Of a DNA stretch of 64,000 nt, positions 36,936 through 46,592 are shown piece by piece; the stretch's first letter is position 1, and each line of letters starts with the position of its first letter. A model generated the notes under the pieces. It had not been told where the DNA came from, searched no databases, and saw nothing but the letters and a program-made list of their open reading frames with translations. The position numbers were made by a program, and so were the translations under genes. The DNA lies in the NCBI RefSeq assembly GCF_001263205.1, contig NZ_CP012333.1:7524001-7588000 (forward strand), given 5' to 3'. This stretch comes from Labilithrix luteola. GTDB lineage: Bacteria > Myxococcota_A > Polyangia > Polyangiales > Polyangiaceae.

Positions 36936-38320
36936 TGTCGTGCTCCGAGGAAGACGCCGCGCGCCTCGTGGGTCTCGTTGCCCACGCGAACGCGGAGCAA
37001 GAAGGGGCGGTCGGCGGTGAAGCGTGACTGGGGCATCGTGACGAAGAACGGCACGCGGCGATCGGCGAGCGGAGCGAGCTCGAGGTTCGTGATGGGAACG
37101 ACGAAGTCCACGTTCGCGCTGGAATCCGGCTCGATCGTGAACGCCTCGGGCTTGCCCGACTTGTTTACGAGGTGGAGCTCGAAGGCGTTTCTCAACATGC
37201 CCTCGTCACGCGTGTACGGCGGGCCGGGGAGCCTCACCACGTTGGCCTCGAAGCTCGTGCGGTGTCCGAAGGCGAAGGTCGCCACGAGCGCACCGACGAG
37301 GAGAAGCACGGTGTAGACGAAGAGACGCGGCCTGAGGATCTTGCGCTTCTCGCCACGCAAGCCGCGGAGCGAGTCGTAGCGAACGAGGCCGGTCGGGCGC
37401 CCCAGCTTGACCATGATGGCGTCGCACGCGTCGATGCAGGCGGTGCACGCGATGCAGTCGAGCTGCAGGCCTTCGCGGATGTCGATGCCCGTCGGGCACA
37501 CGACGACGCATCGTTTGCAGTCGACGCAGTCACCCTTGGTTGCGCCGGCTTTGCCGCGAGGCTCTCCGCGTCCCGTGTCGTAGCCGACCACGAGCGAGTC
37601 GTCGTCCACGAGCACCGATTGCAGGCGCCCGTAGGGGCACACGAGCACGCAGAGCTGCTCTCGGAAGAAGGCGAAGTTGCCGTAGAAGAGCGCCGTGACC
37701 GCGATCATCCAGGCGAACGCCTCTGGGTGCGCCCGCGGGGCCGAGCGAACCATGGCGAACACGCGCGGGAGCGACACGAAGTAGGCCAGGAACACGTGGG
37801 CGACGAGCGCCGCCGCGATCACGTAGGCGACGTGCGTGACGACCGCGCGCCAGACCGAATCGAAGCTCGTCGGAAGCGACTTTCGTCGAAGTGCGGTTGC
37901 CCGAGGGCCGTTGACGAGCCGCTCGATGGGCCGGAACAGCGCCTCGAGGAACACCGTCTGCGGGCAGGCCCAGCCGCACCACACGCGCCCGAGGAGGGCC
38001 GTGGCGTAGACCAGCAGGAAGCCGACGCCCGTGAGCGCGAAGAACAGGAGCCACACGTCCTGCGCGTTGAACGTCATGCCGAAGAGGAAGAACTGCCGGC
38101 GATCGACGTCGAGGAACACGGCCGGATGGCCACCGATCGGGATCCAGGGGAGAGCGACCCAGATCGCGATGAGCGCCGCGTAAACCACCCGCCTCGCGAG
38201 GACGAAGCGTCCGTTGACGTCGGCCGGGTAGGGGGCACGGCGTCGTCCGTCGCGCCCGATGGCGCCGGCTCCAGGAGTGGCCGTTTCGGAGATGACCGGA
38301 AGACGCCGTGTTGGATTCAT
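36932..38320 (-). CDS. ccoG: cbb3 oxidase accessory protein CcoG (FixG)
   Basis: 462 aa. Four or five membrane helices carry WCGWACPQTVF and CVLVCPYGRLQS. A di-cluster ferredoxin domain follows (GDCVDCKRCVVVCPTGIDIR, LDCIACTACIDACD: two 4Fe-4S motifs), and the C-terminus is an Ig-like FixG domain. CcoG is reported to reduce Cu(II) to Cu(I) for cbb3 assembly. It lies 4 bases after ccoP. Confidence 0.96.
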   Translation of the reverse strand: MNPTRRLPVISETATPGAGAIGRDGRRRAPYPADVNGRFVLARRVVYAALIAIWVALPWIPIGGHPAVFLDVDRRQFFLFGMTFNAQDVWLLFFALTGVGFLLVYATALLGRVWCGWACPQTVFLEALFRPIERLVNGPRATALRRKSLPTSFDSVWRAVVTHVAYVIAAALVAHVFLAYFVSLPRVFAMVRSAPRAHPEAFAWMIAVTALFYGNFAFFREQLCVLVCPYGRLQSVLVDDDSLVVGYDTGRGEPRGKAGATKGDCVDCKRCVVVCPTGIDIREGLQLDCIACTACIDACDAIMVKLGRPTGLVRYDSLRGLRGEKRKILRPRLFVYTVLLLVGALVATFAFGHRTSFEANVVRLPGPPYTRDEGMLRNAFELHLVNKSGKPEAFTIEPDSSANVDFVVPITNLELAPLADRRVPFFVTMPQSRFTADRPFLLRVRVGNETHEARGVFLGARQ

Positions 38321-38324
38321 GGCT

Positions 38325-38921
38325 TCACCGCGCGGTCAGCGTCTCGCGCTCGCCCTGAGGCGCTTTTCCACCGGCCACGTTCGTGCCGCGAAGGCTGAGC
38401 ACGTACGCGGTGACCGCCTGCACGCGATCGGGGCCGAGCTGCGGGCCCCATGCAGGCATGCCCTTGTCGAGCACGCCCTCGGAGATCGTCTTGTAGACCT
38501 TCTCCGGCGCGCCGCCGTGGAGCCAGAAGTCGTCGGTGAGGTTGGGACCGACGACGCCACCGCCGTCTTGCCGGTGGCAGGCCGCGCAGGTCTGCACGAA
38601 GACCTGCTGGCCTTGGGTAACGGTGGTCTTGTCTTTCGACAGCGTGATCAGTGCTTCGGGCGTCATCGTACCCATTGCCTTGACCTTCTCGGCGGCGATG
38701 GCCGCGGCCCGATCCTGCTCGGCCCGGTAGGTAGCCATAGGAAGCTCACCGAAACCGCTGCTCTGGTAGTGGAACCAGTAGACGGCGGCGAAGGCGATGG
38801 CGCCGTAGAAGGTGAAGAGCCACCAGCGCGGAAGCTGGTTGTCGTACTCCTCGATGCCGTCGACCGAGTGGATGACCCGGTTTTGCGGCTCTTGCTCTTG
38901 CTCGCGATTGTTGGGGCTCAC
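38325..38921 (-). CDS. ccoP: cbb3 oxidase subunit III CcoP, mono-haem form
   Basis: 198 aa. The N-terminal FixP segment (HSVDGIEEYDNQLPRWWLFTF) includes one membrane helix. A single cytochrome c domain has CAACH at 112-116 and an axial Met near DKGMPAWG. Canonical CcoP is about 300 aa with two haem-c domains, so this one is half-size. ATG overlaps the ccoQ stop by 4 bases. Confidence 0.94.
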   Translation of the reverse strand: MSPNNREQEQEPQNRVIHSVDGIEEYDNQLPRWWLFTFYGAIAFAAVYWFHYQSSGFGELPMATYRAEQDRAAAIAAEKVKAMGTMTPEALITLSKDKTTVTQGQQVFVQTCAACHRQDGGGVVGPNLTDDFWLHGGAPEKVYKTISEGVLDKGMPAWGPQLGPDRVQAVTAYVLSLRGTNVAGGKAPQGERETLTAR

Positions 38922-39100
38922 GATACTTCTCCTTCCGGCGATGCACCGTCGTCGAGCGGCATGCGGGAGAGCGGGTCATAGGTCTGCGCGCGCTTTCTCA
39001 TGGTGAGGAAGAACACGACGCCGAACACGGTGAGGAACACGAAGAAGGCCACGAGGGGCAGGGCGAGAAGCGGACTCTTGGCGAGAAGATCGGATTTCAT
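38918..39100 (-). CDS. ccoQ: cbb3 oxidase subunit CcoQ
   Basis: 60 aa. One membrane helix (LLALPLVAFFVFLTVFGVVF) followed by a short polar tail (MRKRAQTYDPLSRMPLDD), which is the usual CcoQ/FixQ form. Overlaps ccoNO and ccoP by 4 bases at each end. Stabilises the CcoP interaction in other bacteria. Confidence 0.92.
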   Translation of the reverse strand: MKSDLLAKSPLLALPLVAFFVFLTVFGVVFFLTMRKRAQTYDPLSRMPLDDGASPEGEVS

Positions 39101-41460
39101 TTCTCGGCTCCCACGGTGGCAACGGGGGACGACGGTTTCGGCGGCTCCGGCTTCTTGCCGAGCCTCTGGAGGTAGGCGATGACGGCGACGAGCTCGGCGT
39201 CGGGCTGGATGGTCACGCCCTCGGTCGCGAGGTCCTTGGCGATGGCCTGGCCTTGCGCGTGCGCGTCGTCGACGGCGCCCTGCATGTCGCGCTCGGTGTA
39301 AGGTACACCGACCGACTTGAGGCCGTTCATCTTCTCGTGCGTACGCGAGAGGTCGACCTTCGCGGTCTCGAGGTGCGCGTAGGGCGGCATGTTGGAGCCC
39401 GCCGTGATCGCGCGCGGGTCGATCATGTGACGGTAGTGCCAGAGGTTCGGATACTTCCCGCCCTCGCGAGCGAGGTCCGGACCGGTGCGCTTGCTACCCC
39501 ACTGGAAGGGGTGGTCGAGGGCCGACTCGGCCAGCGTCGAAGGCTCGCCGTAGCGGAGCGCTTCGAAGTGGAGCGGGCGAATCATCTGCGAGTGGCAGGT
39601 GTAACAACCCTCGCGGATGTAGACGTCGCGGCCTTCGAGCTCGAGAGGGCGGTACGGGTGGACGTCGGCTTTCGAGGCGATCTCCACCGGCTTGACCACG
39701 AGGGCCGGGACGATTTCAGCGACGCCGCCGGCGAGCACGGCGATGGTGGCGAGCGAGGTCATGATGAGCGCGCGCCCTTCGAGGATGCGGTGCCAGGCCG
39801 GCGCGCCGTTTCGCTTGGCGGCCTGGAAGGCGACGCTTCCGATGATGCCCACTGCGAAGGCCACGATCATGAGCAACGGGCTCACGAACATGTTCGTGGC
39901 GAGGGCGAGACCGCCGATGCCGAGCACACCGGTCGTGACCATGACTGGGCGCGAGAAGACGATCTCGGTCCACGTGGGCTCGATCGCAGGGGGCGCGACG
40001 ACGACTTCGATGGTCGTGACGACGGGCTTTCCGGCGAGGACCGTCCGGAGAAGGTTGTAGCCCATCATGATCATGCCCACGAGGTAGAGCGAGCCGCCGA
40101 TGAAGCGCATCCAGTACATCGGCTTGATGGCGATGACGGTCTCGACGAACGTGGGATACATGAGCGAGCCGTCGGGATTCGTGGCGCGCCACATGAGGCC
40201 CTGCGTGACCCCGCTGACCCACATCGCGACGACGTAGAGGAGGATGCCGAAGGTCCCGAGCCAGAAGTGCGCGTCGGCGAGGCGCTTCGACCAGAGCTCA
40301 CGGCCGTAGAGCTTCGGAATCATCCAGTAGAACATGCCGGCGGCCATGAAGCCGTTCCAGCCGAGCGCTCCGGCGTGCACGTGGCCGATGATCCAATCGG
40401 TGTAGTGTGCAAGGCTCGAGACGCTCTTGATGGAGAGCAGCGGTCCCTCGAAGGTAGCCATGCCGTAGAAGGTCACGCCGGCCGCGAAGAACTTGAGAAC
40501 GGGATCGGTGCGGAGCTGGCCCCAGCCGCCGCGCAGCGTGAGCAGGCCGTTCAGCATGCCGCCCCAGGACGGCGCCCAGAGCATGAGGCTGAAGACCATG
40601 CCGAGCGTCTGCGCCCAGTCGGGCAGCGCCGTGTTGAGCAGGTGGTGCGGGCCGGCCCAGATGTAGACGAAGATCAGGGCCCAGAAGTGGATGATGCTGA
40701 GCCGGTAGCTGTAGACCGCGCGACCCGCCGCCTTGGGCAGGTAGTAGTACATGATGCCGAGCACCGGCGTGGTCAGGAAGAACGCGACCGCGTTGTGTCC
40801 GTACCACCACTGCACGAGCGCATCCTGCGCGCCGCCGTAGACCGAGTAGCTCTTGAACGCGAAGACCGGAATCGAGATCGCGTTGACCACGTGGAGGATC
40901 GCGACGGTGATGATCGTCGCGATGTAGAACCAGATGGCGACGTAGAGGTGCTTCTCGTTACGCCTCGCGAGCGTCCAGAAGAAGTTCACCGCGAAGATCA
41001 CCCAGACGACGGCGATGGCGATGTCGATCGGCCACTCGAGCTCGGCGTATTCTTTTGCCTGCGTGATCCCGAGCGGGAGCGTGATGGCGGCGGCGACGAT
41101 GATGGCCTGCCAGCCCCAGAAGTGGATCTTCGAGAGCGCATTCGACGCCATGCGCGCACGGACCAGGCGCTGCGTCGAGTGATAGATGCCGGCGAAGATC
41201 ATGTTGCCGACGAACGCGAAGATGACCGCGTTCGTATGCAGCGGGCGCAGGCGCCCGAAGGCGAGCATCGCGTGAACGTTGGCGGGCCACCAGGCAAGCT
41301 GCAGGGCGACGATCGCGCCCACGAGCATGCCCACGATGCCCCAGAGCACACTGGCCATCACGAATAGACGAGGTGTCTCGTCGTCGTAGGTGATACGGAC
41401 GCGTTCTCCCGCGGGGGAGATCATCGCCGCGTCGTCTCCAGTGACGGATGCGGTGGTCAT
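39097..41460 (-). CDS. ccoNO: fused cbb3 oxidase subunits I and II (CcoN-CcoO)
   Basis: 787 aa. Residues 1-480 are CcoN: twelve helices with haem and CuB ligands in RPLHTNAVIFAF, WWYGHNAVAFFLTTP, WAGPHHLLNTALPDW and IIGHVHAGALGWNG. Residues ~500-787 add a membrane region and then CcoO with REGCYTCHSQMIRP (CYTCH 619-623) and a distal Met (SNMPPYAHL). In most bacteria ccoN and ccoO are separate genes; fusion is a known minority form. It is the catalytic core reducing oxygen at high affinity. Confidence 0.96.
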   Translation of the reverse strand: MTTASVTGDDAAMISPAGERVRITYDDETPRLFVMASVLWGIVGMLVGAIVALQLAWWPANVHAMLAFGRLRPLHTNAVIFAFVGNMIFAGIYHSTQRLVRARMASNALSKIHFWGWQAIIVAAAITLPLGITQAKEYAELEWPIDIAIAVVWVIFAVNFFWTLARRNEKHLYVAIWFYIATIITVAILHVVNAISIPVFAFKSYSVYGGAQDALVQWWYGHNAVAFFLTTPVLGIMYYYLPKAAGRAVYSYRLSIIHFWALIFVYIWAGPHHLLNTALPDWAQTLGMVFSLMLWAPSWGGMLNGLLTLRGGWGQLRTDPVLKFFAAGVTFYGMATFEGPLLSIKSVSSLAHYTDWIIGHVHAGALGWNGFMAAGMFYWMIPKLYGRELWSKRLADAHFWLGTFGILLYVVAMWVSGVTQGLMWRATNPDGSLMYPTFVETVIAIKPMYWMRFIGGSLYLVGMIMMGYNLLRTVLAGKPVVTTIEVVVAPPAIEPTWTEIVFSRPVMVTTGVLGIGGLALATNMFVSPLLMIVAFAVGIIGSVAFQAAKRNGAPAWHRILEGRALIMTSLATIAVLAGGVAEIVPALVVKPVEIASKADVHPYRPLELEGRDVYIREGCYTCHSQMIRPLHFEALRYGEPSTLAESALDHPFQWGSKRTGPDLAREGGKYPNLWHYRHMIDPRAITAGSNMPPYAHLETAKVDLSRTHEKMNGLKSVGVPYTERDMQGAVDDAHAQGQAIAKDLATEGVTIQPDAELVAVIAYLQRLGKKPEPPKPSSPVATVGAEK

Positions 41461-41615
41461 GACTTCTTTCCTTCGTCGTCGGCTTCGGTGACGGGCAAGA
41501 GCGCGAGCCGGTCGGCGTGATCGAAGTCACGCTGGCGGCAGGTGAACACGAAGAGCAGGACGGAGCCCGTGACGAGCACGAGGCTCACGAACACCTGCAG
41601 AATCAGGATTTCCAT
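41457..41615 (-). CDS. ccoS: cbb3 maturation protein CcoS
   Basis: 52 aa, short but clear: ATG 41615, membrane helix MEILILQVFVSLVLVTGSVL then LLFVFTCRQRDFDHADRLAL, which is the conserved CcoS pattern (R-Q-x2-DFDD-like). The stop overlaps the ccoNO start by 4 bases and the start lies inside the 3' end of ccoI. Required for haem b and CuB insertion in other species. Confidence 0.9.
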   Translation of the reverse strand: MEILILQVFVSLVLVTGSVLLFVFTCRQRDFDHADRLALLPVTEADDEGKKS

Positions 41616-44017
41616 GAGCGCCTTATTCGGAACGTGGTGGCGAGCACGGTGGAGAGCGAGCTCACAGGCATGAGCACGGCGCAGAGCAGTGGGGTCATAA
41701 GGCCTGCGAGAGCGAGAGCGACGGTGACGGCGTTGTAGGCGATGGCGATCGTGAGGTTCGTCCGCACGACGCTCTGCAACCTGCGTGACGTGAGGAGCGC
41801 CGCGCGGATGGGCAGGAGGCCGGGCGTCACGAAGTAGAAGTCACAGCGCGCGGCCATGAAGGGCCGATCGATGGCAGGCGTGCCCGCGCAGCTCGCTTCT
41901 TCGGCCACGAGGCTGTCGTTGATGCCGTCGCCAACGAAGAGCGTCTTGGCGGCGCCCTTCGTGCGGAGCCAGGCGAGCTTGCCTTCGGCGGTGCGCGCGC
42001 CGAACGCGCGTTCGTCGGGCACGCCGCAATGGGCGGCGATGGCGCGGGTGGCCTCCGGCGAGTCGCCCGAGAGGATGAAGGCTTCGTAGCCGGCGCGGGT
42101 AAGCTCGCCGATTTCGCGCTTCGCGTCCTCACGCAGCTGCTCGCGCGTCTCGAGGGCGGCGAGGACCTCGCCATCGCGCGTGAAGAGGACGTCGGCCTTG
42201 GTAAGCGCAGCGACCTTGGCAGGGGCGGTGGCCCACGCCGGTGCGCCGAGGCGGTAGACGCGGCCGTCGACGACGGCTTCGAGTCCCTTGCCGGCAACTT
42301 CGCGCACGACGCGCGACGGGTCGATCGTGGCGCCGCGTCGGCCGAGGGCCGTGGCAACGGCTCGGCTCTTGGGGTGCGAGCTACGCAGCGCCAGGTCGGC
42401 GAGGATCGCGCGTGCAGAGAGCTCGAGCGCATCGAGGACGCTCTCGTCTCGGAGGGCGAGCGAGCCGGTGGTGAGGGTACCGGTCTTGTCGAACACGATG
42501 CGCTCGACGAGCGCCGCGCGATCGAGGAATCCTGGCGTTCGCACGAAGAGCCCCTGCCGTCGGAGTCCGGCTTGGGCGAGCTCGTAGGCGAGGGGCGTGG
42601 CGATGCCGAACGCGCACGGACACGTGACGATGAGCACGGCGGCCACGACGTCGAGGGTGCGCGCGGCGTCGTGCGTCGCGAGGAACCATGCAGCTGCGCC
42701 GAGCGAGGCAACGCCGAGCACCACGAGCACGTAGAGGCTCGTCAAACGCCGCCAATACGGCGTTGCGCGTGCCACGTCGTCTTCGCGACGACTCGAGGTG
42801 GCGAGCAGCGCGGTGATGGTCGAGGCGTCGAAGTCCGTCTTCGCGCGCACGGCCACGGCCCGTGCGTCCTGCGAGAACGCGCCGGCGGGCACCACGTCGC
42901 CCGGCGCAAACGAGCGAGGAGCGCTCTCGCCGTTGATCCAGTCGAGCGAGAACACGCTCGGGGCATCGCTCACGAGCACGGCATCGACCGGTACGAGATC
43001 GCCGTGACCTACGAGCAGCTCGTCGCCCTCGGAGACCTCCGTGCAGCGGACGAGGCTCACATGGCCTTCGCGGCCGACGCGCCTCGTGAAGAGTCCCTCG
43101 ACGCCGTCGGAAGCGAGCAAGAACGCGCGATTCTTGGCGAGCACGCGCTCTTGGAGGAACCGCCCCACGAGCATCAGCGCGATGAAGATGTCGAGCGTGT
43201 CGAAGTACGAGCGGTCGCCGCCGCGCGTGACGTACGTGTACGTCGAGCTGGCGAAGGCGAGGAGGATTCCGAGCGCGATCGGGAGATCGAGGTGAAGCAC
43301 GCGACGGCGAACGGCCTGCCAAGCCGAGCGGAAGAAGACCGTGCCGCCGACCGTCACACTGATGAGCGAGAGGCCGAAGTCGAGTGCGTGGAAGAGGCGA
43401 TGGACCGGCCCGCTCTCGAGACCGCAATAGACCGCGATGCCGAAGAGCATCGTGTTCATGGCGATGGCGATGCACACGCCCATGCGCCAGACGAGGTCGG
43501 AGTCGCCGGCCTTCTGCTTCTTCAGGGCAGGGCCGAAGCGATAGCCGAAGGCCTCGACCTCGGAGACGAAGCCGTCGAGCGGGAATTCCGGCGTCACCGT
43601 GAGGTCGACGCAGCCGATCCCCGGATTCACCACGATGGCGCAACCGCCCTGCTTCCTACGGAAGAGCTCTTCGAAGAGCCACACGCAGGCCGAGCAGTGC
43701 ACGCCCTGCACGTCGAGCGTCACACGGGCGACGCCAGTGCTCGAGGCGAGGCGCGCGGCGGTCGTCTCGAGCCACTTGCGATCGGACTCGGCGAGGTTCG
43801 CCGCGGGGTGCCCGGTGCCACCGCCGAGCGCGTAGTAGCGATCGAGTCCCTGGTCGTGAAGGAGCGCGTGGACGGCTTCGCACCCACGGCAGCAGAACGA
43901 ACCCACGGAGCCGACACCGAGCTCCGCACGGCAATGCAAGCAATGCGTGAGGGCTTTCGTGGGCTCGGGGACTGCGCGGAACGAGGGCGCGTGCATCGAT
44001 GGCTCGATGCGACGCAT
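41603..44017 (-). CDS. ccoI: copper-exporting P-type ATPase CcoI (FixI)
   Basis: 804 aa. N-terminal Cys-rich segment (HCLHCRAELGVG, FCCRGCEAVHALL) and an HMA domain with CSACVWLFEEL. The membrane CPC motif is TCPCAFGIATP, phosphorylation site DKTGTLT, an HP locus SSHPKS, and GDGINDS. Moves Cu(I) to the periplasm for cbb3 assembly. It overlaps ccoS by 13 bases. Upstream is a universal stress gene on the same strand (95-base gap containing a 7-pair palindrome GACGCAA-AGC-TTGCGTC at 44093). ATG at 43996 is an alternative start. Confidence 0.95.
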   Translation of the reverse strand: MRRIEPSMHAPSFRAVPEPTKALTHCLHCRAELGVGSVGSFCCRGCEAVHALLHDQGLDRYYALGGGTGHPAANLAESDRKWLETTAARLASSTGVARVTLDVQGVHCSACVWLFEELFRRKQGGCAIVVNPGIGCVDLTVTPEFPLDGFVSEVEAFGYRFGPALKKQKAGDSDLVWRMGVCIAIAMNTMLFGIAVYCGLESGPVHRLFHALDFGLSLISVTVGGTVFFRSAWQAVRRRVLHLDLPIALGILLAFASSTYTYVTRGGDRSYFDTLDIFIALMLVGRFLQERVLAKNRAFLLASDGVEGLFTRRVGREGHVSLVRCTEVSEGDELLVGHGDLVPVDAVLVSDAPSVFSLDWINGESAPRSFAPGDVVPAGAFSQDARAVAVRAKTDFDASTITALLATSSRREDDVARATPYWRRLTSLYVLVVLGVASLGAAAWFLATHDAARTLDVVAAVLIVTCPCAFGIATPLAYELAQAGLRRQGLFVRTPGFLDRAALVERIVFDKTGTLTTGSLALRDESVLDALELSARAILADLALRSSHPKSRAVATALGRRGATIDPSRVVREVAGKGLEAVVDGRVYRLGAPAWATAPAKVAALTKADVLFTRDGEVLAALETREQLREDAKREIGELTRAGYEAFILSGDSPEATRAIAAHCGVPDERAFGARTAEGKLAWLRTKGAAKTLFVGDGINDSLVAEEASCAGTPAIDRPFMAARCDFYFVTPGLLPIRAALLTSRRLQSVVRTNLTIAIAYNAVTVALALAGLMTPLLCAVLMPVSSLSTVLATTFRIRRSWKS

Positions 44018-44112
44018 CGCAAGCGTCGTTCCAGGAAGAACTGGCGCGAATCCCGCGCTTTTCTAGGGGCCGGCGCGCGGTTCGTGCGCCCCGACGCAAA
44101 GCTTGCGTCTCG

Positions 44113-44568
44113 CTAGGCGTGCCCGCTGTGGCCCGGCTTCGCCGACACGGTGAGCACCGGAACGACGGACTGGCGAACGATTCGCTCCGCGACGCTTCCG
44201 AGGATCGCGCGCGGGATCCCGTGTCGTCCGTGGGTTCCCATGACGATCAGATCCACGCATCGCTCCGCGGCGACGTCGAGGATCATCTGCCGTGGCTCGC
44301 CGGTCACCACGAGGCCCTCGACGGCGTCGTACTCGGCGCGCGTCTTCTCGAGAACGGAGGCAAGCTCCTCCCTGGCGCTGCGTTCCATCTCTTCCGTTGG
44401 CCACGCGAAGCCCTGCGCGTAGGCGGCGTAGACCGGCGGCGGCAGCCAGCTCACGTGCAGGAGCGTGATGGTCGAGCCGAACTTTGGCGCGAGGGAGATG
44501 GCCGCGTCGAGCGCACGCAGCGAGGGCTCGCCGAAATCGATCGGCACGAGGATGTGGTTGAACTGCAT
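44113..44568 (-). CDS. universal stress protein (UspA family)
   Basis: 151 aa. MQFNHILVPIDFGEPSLRAL at the start and the nucleotide-binding region DLIVMGTHGRHGIPRAILGS then VAERIVRQSVVPVLTV. First gene of the apparent usp-ccoI-ccoS-ccoNO-ccoQ-ccoP-ccoG-safE-usp series. Predicted cytoplasmic, ATP-binding. Confidence 0.93.
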   Translation of the reverse strand: MQFNHILVPIDFGEPSLRALDAAISLAPKFGSTITLLHVSWLPPPVYAAYAQGFAWPTEEMERSAREELASVLEKTRAEYDAVEGLVVTGEPRQMILDVAAERCVDLIVMGTHGRHGIPRAILGSVAERIVRQSVVPVLTVSAKPGHSGHA

Positions 44569-44644
44569 CGTGGGGCTTTCGTCTCGGCTTTCGAAGTGAA
44601 CTGCCGTCGAGAACGCAAACGATGCGCCAGATCGCGTCTCGCGA

Positions 44645-46498
44645 TCAATGCTGGAGTTGCTCGAACACCCAGCGCGCGAGCGAGGCCGCGCCGTCGACGG
44701 AGTAGTGCACGCCGTCCGGACGGATGACGGCTTTGCCGTCGGTTCGCTCGCACTTGCCTTGGGGACAGAGCCGTTCGGCGATGTCGAGGATGCGAGCGCC
44801 GGGCACGCTGCTGACCGCCTTCCGGATCGACTGGTTGATGCAGTCGACTTCCTTGTGAATGGCCGTGGTCTCCCACGCACCGAGCGGGTACGGGACGGTG
44901 CTCGCCCAGACGTGGCCGCCAGCGGCAGTCAGATCGGAGAGACGCGTTTCGAGGTTGTGTTCGAACTTCTCGTCCCAATCCGGATAACAGGCCTTGCGCC
45001 AGTCGCCGTCGGCCGACGTGCCGTGCATGAACGCGCCGCCGAGGAAGACGACCGTGACGTGCGGCTGAAACTCCGTCGTGCGCTGCGCCCACTCGGGGCC
45101 GCCGCACGAATCGATGAGCATGGTGCAGCCATCGAGGCCGCGCAGATCGACGGCGACTCCGGGCTTGTGCACCGAGCGCAGGGCCCATCCGAGGGAGTTC
45201 GCGGTCGAGTCGCCGAGCATGAGGACGCGGAAGGGCGACCACTCGGCGGCCGTGGTCACGTCGGTGGCGGCGTTCGTGTCGAGGGCGTTGGCGTTCGGTC
45301 CGTGGGGCTCCTCGAGCGCGCGCGCCTGAGTGGCCGTCATCACGAGGCCGATGGCGAGGGCGATGCTCGCCGGGACCATGTAGCTGGGGCGGCCGAAGCC
45401 GACGCCGCGACGGATCGGCTGCTCGAGGTAGCGATACGAGATGATCGCGATCGCGAAGGTCACGGCGAACTGGACGGCGTGCAGCCCTAGGCCGTGGAGA
45501 TGCATGCGATCGGCCGTCAGAACGACGTTCACCGGCCAGTGCCAGAGGTACAGGCCGTAGCTGATCGTGCCGACCCACACGAATGGGCGGAACGTCAGCG
45601 CACGCGCGACGTAGCTTCGTTCGCCGACGACCGCGCACACGATGAGGATCAGCACGCCGACCTCGGTGAGCCAGAAGCCGCCCCGGTAGAGGAGGGGATT
45701 CTGGCCTTCGAGCATGACCCAGGCGAAGCCGAGTCCGGCGAGGGAGACGAAGCCGAGGGCGTCGAGCACCCGCGCGGCACGGGGGCCGAACGTGGTGTTT
45801 GGCGACACGACCGTGGCGAGCGCCGCGCCGGCGAGGATCCCGACCGCTCGCGTGTCGGTTCCAAGGTAGACGCGTGAGGCCTGCTGCGGGTCGAAGAGCA
45901 GCCACATCGCGGCCATCGAGGCGAGGGCCAGGCCCACGCTGACCACGCGGACGGCACGTGCCGACCAGAAGCGCAGGAGCACCACGACGAGGAGCGGCCA
46001 GACAACGTAGAACTGCTCTTCGATCGATAGGCTCCACGTGTGCTCGAGCGGCGAGGGCGCGGCGAAGAGCTCCCAGTAGCTCTTGTGCGAGAAGATCGCG
46101 CGCCAGTTGGCGACGTACGCGAGCGTGGCGACGGCGTCGACGCGGAGGCCACGGATCTCGTCGGCCTTGGCGAAGTACCGGCCGTAGACGGCGATGGCCG
46201 GCATCAGCGAGATCAGCGCCGGAAAGAGGCGCTTGGCGCGGCGCACCCAGAAGGCGCCGAGCGCGATGCGCCCGGCATCACGGTGCTCGGCGAGCAGCAG
46301 CGACGTGATGAGGTACCCGGAGAGGACGAAGAAGAGATCGACGCCGAGGTAGCCGCCTGGAAGTGCTCCGTTGGCGTGGAAGAAGAGAACGCCGAGGAGG
46401 GCGATGCCGCGAAGACCGTCGAGGGCAGGAACGTGACGTACGTGGCGAGCCTGACGGGCGTGACGGGCGCCGGTCGGGCTTGCGGGTGATGCGCGCAA
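44645..46498 (-). CDS. OafA/YrhL-type acyltransferase with SGNH domain
   Basis: 617 aa. Acyltransferase_3 domain about 25-375, with ten helices, VPALDGLRGIALLGVLFFH, GGYLGVDLFFVLSGYLIT and EHTWSLSIEEQFYVVWPL. A periplasmic SGNH hydrolase domain occupies about 420-617, with block I MLGDSTANSLGW and block V RPDGVHYSVDG (catalytic Asp and His). These proteins O-acetylate surface polysaccharide or peptidoglycan. It is 76 bases upstream of the usp gene on the same strand, perhaps independent. Confidence 0.93.
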   Translation of the reverse strand: MRASPASPTGARHARQARHVRHVPALDGLRGIALLGVLFFHANGALPGGYLGVDLFFVLSGYLITSLLLAEHRDAGRIALGAFWVRRAKRLFPALISLMPAIAVYGRYFAKADEIRGLRVDAVATLAYVANWRAIFSHKSYWELFAAPSPLEHTWSLSIEEQFYVVWPLLVVVLLRFWSARAVRVVSVGLALASMAAMWLLFDPQQASRVYLGTDTRAVGILAGAALATVVSPNTTFGPRAARVLDALGFVSLAGLGFAWVMLEGQNPLLYRGGFWLTEVGVLILIVCAVVGERSYVARALTFRPFVWVGTISYGLYLWHWPVNVVLTADRMHLHGLGLHAVQFAVTFAIAIISYRYLEQPIRRGVGFGRPSYMVPASIALAIGLVMTATQARALEEPHGPNANALDTNAATDVTTAAEWSPFRVLMLGDSTANSLGWALRSVHKPGVAVDLRGLDGCTMLIDSCGGPEWAQRTTEFQPHVTVVFLGGAFMHGTSADGDWRKACYPDWDEKFEHNLETRLSDLTAAGGHVWASTVPYPLGAWETTAIHKEVDCINQSIRKAVSSVPGARILDIAERLCPQGKCERTDGKAVIRPDGVHYSVDGAASLARWVFEQLQH

Positions 46499-46592
46499 AG
46501 TCCGCCCACCCTAACAAACGCCACCCACCCATCGAAACTCCCTAATTGTCCCGCACGGTTGGCCTTGGTGCACGTAGACTCGCGCGCACATC

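Noticed and set aside
39253..41367. 704-codon open frame antisense to ccoNO
   Set aside because: Repetitive Arg/Asp/Glu composition and full overlap with an unmistakable oxidase gene.
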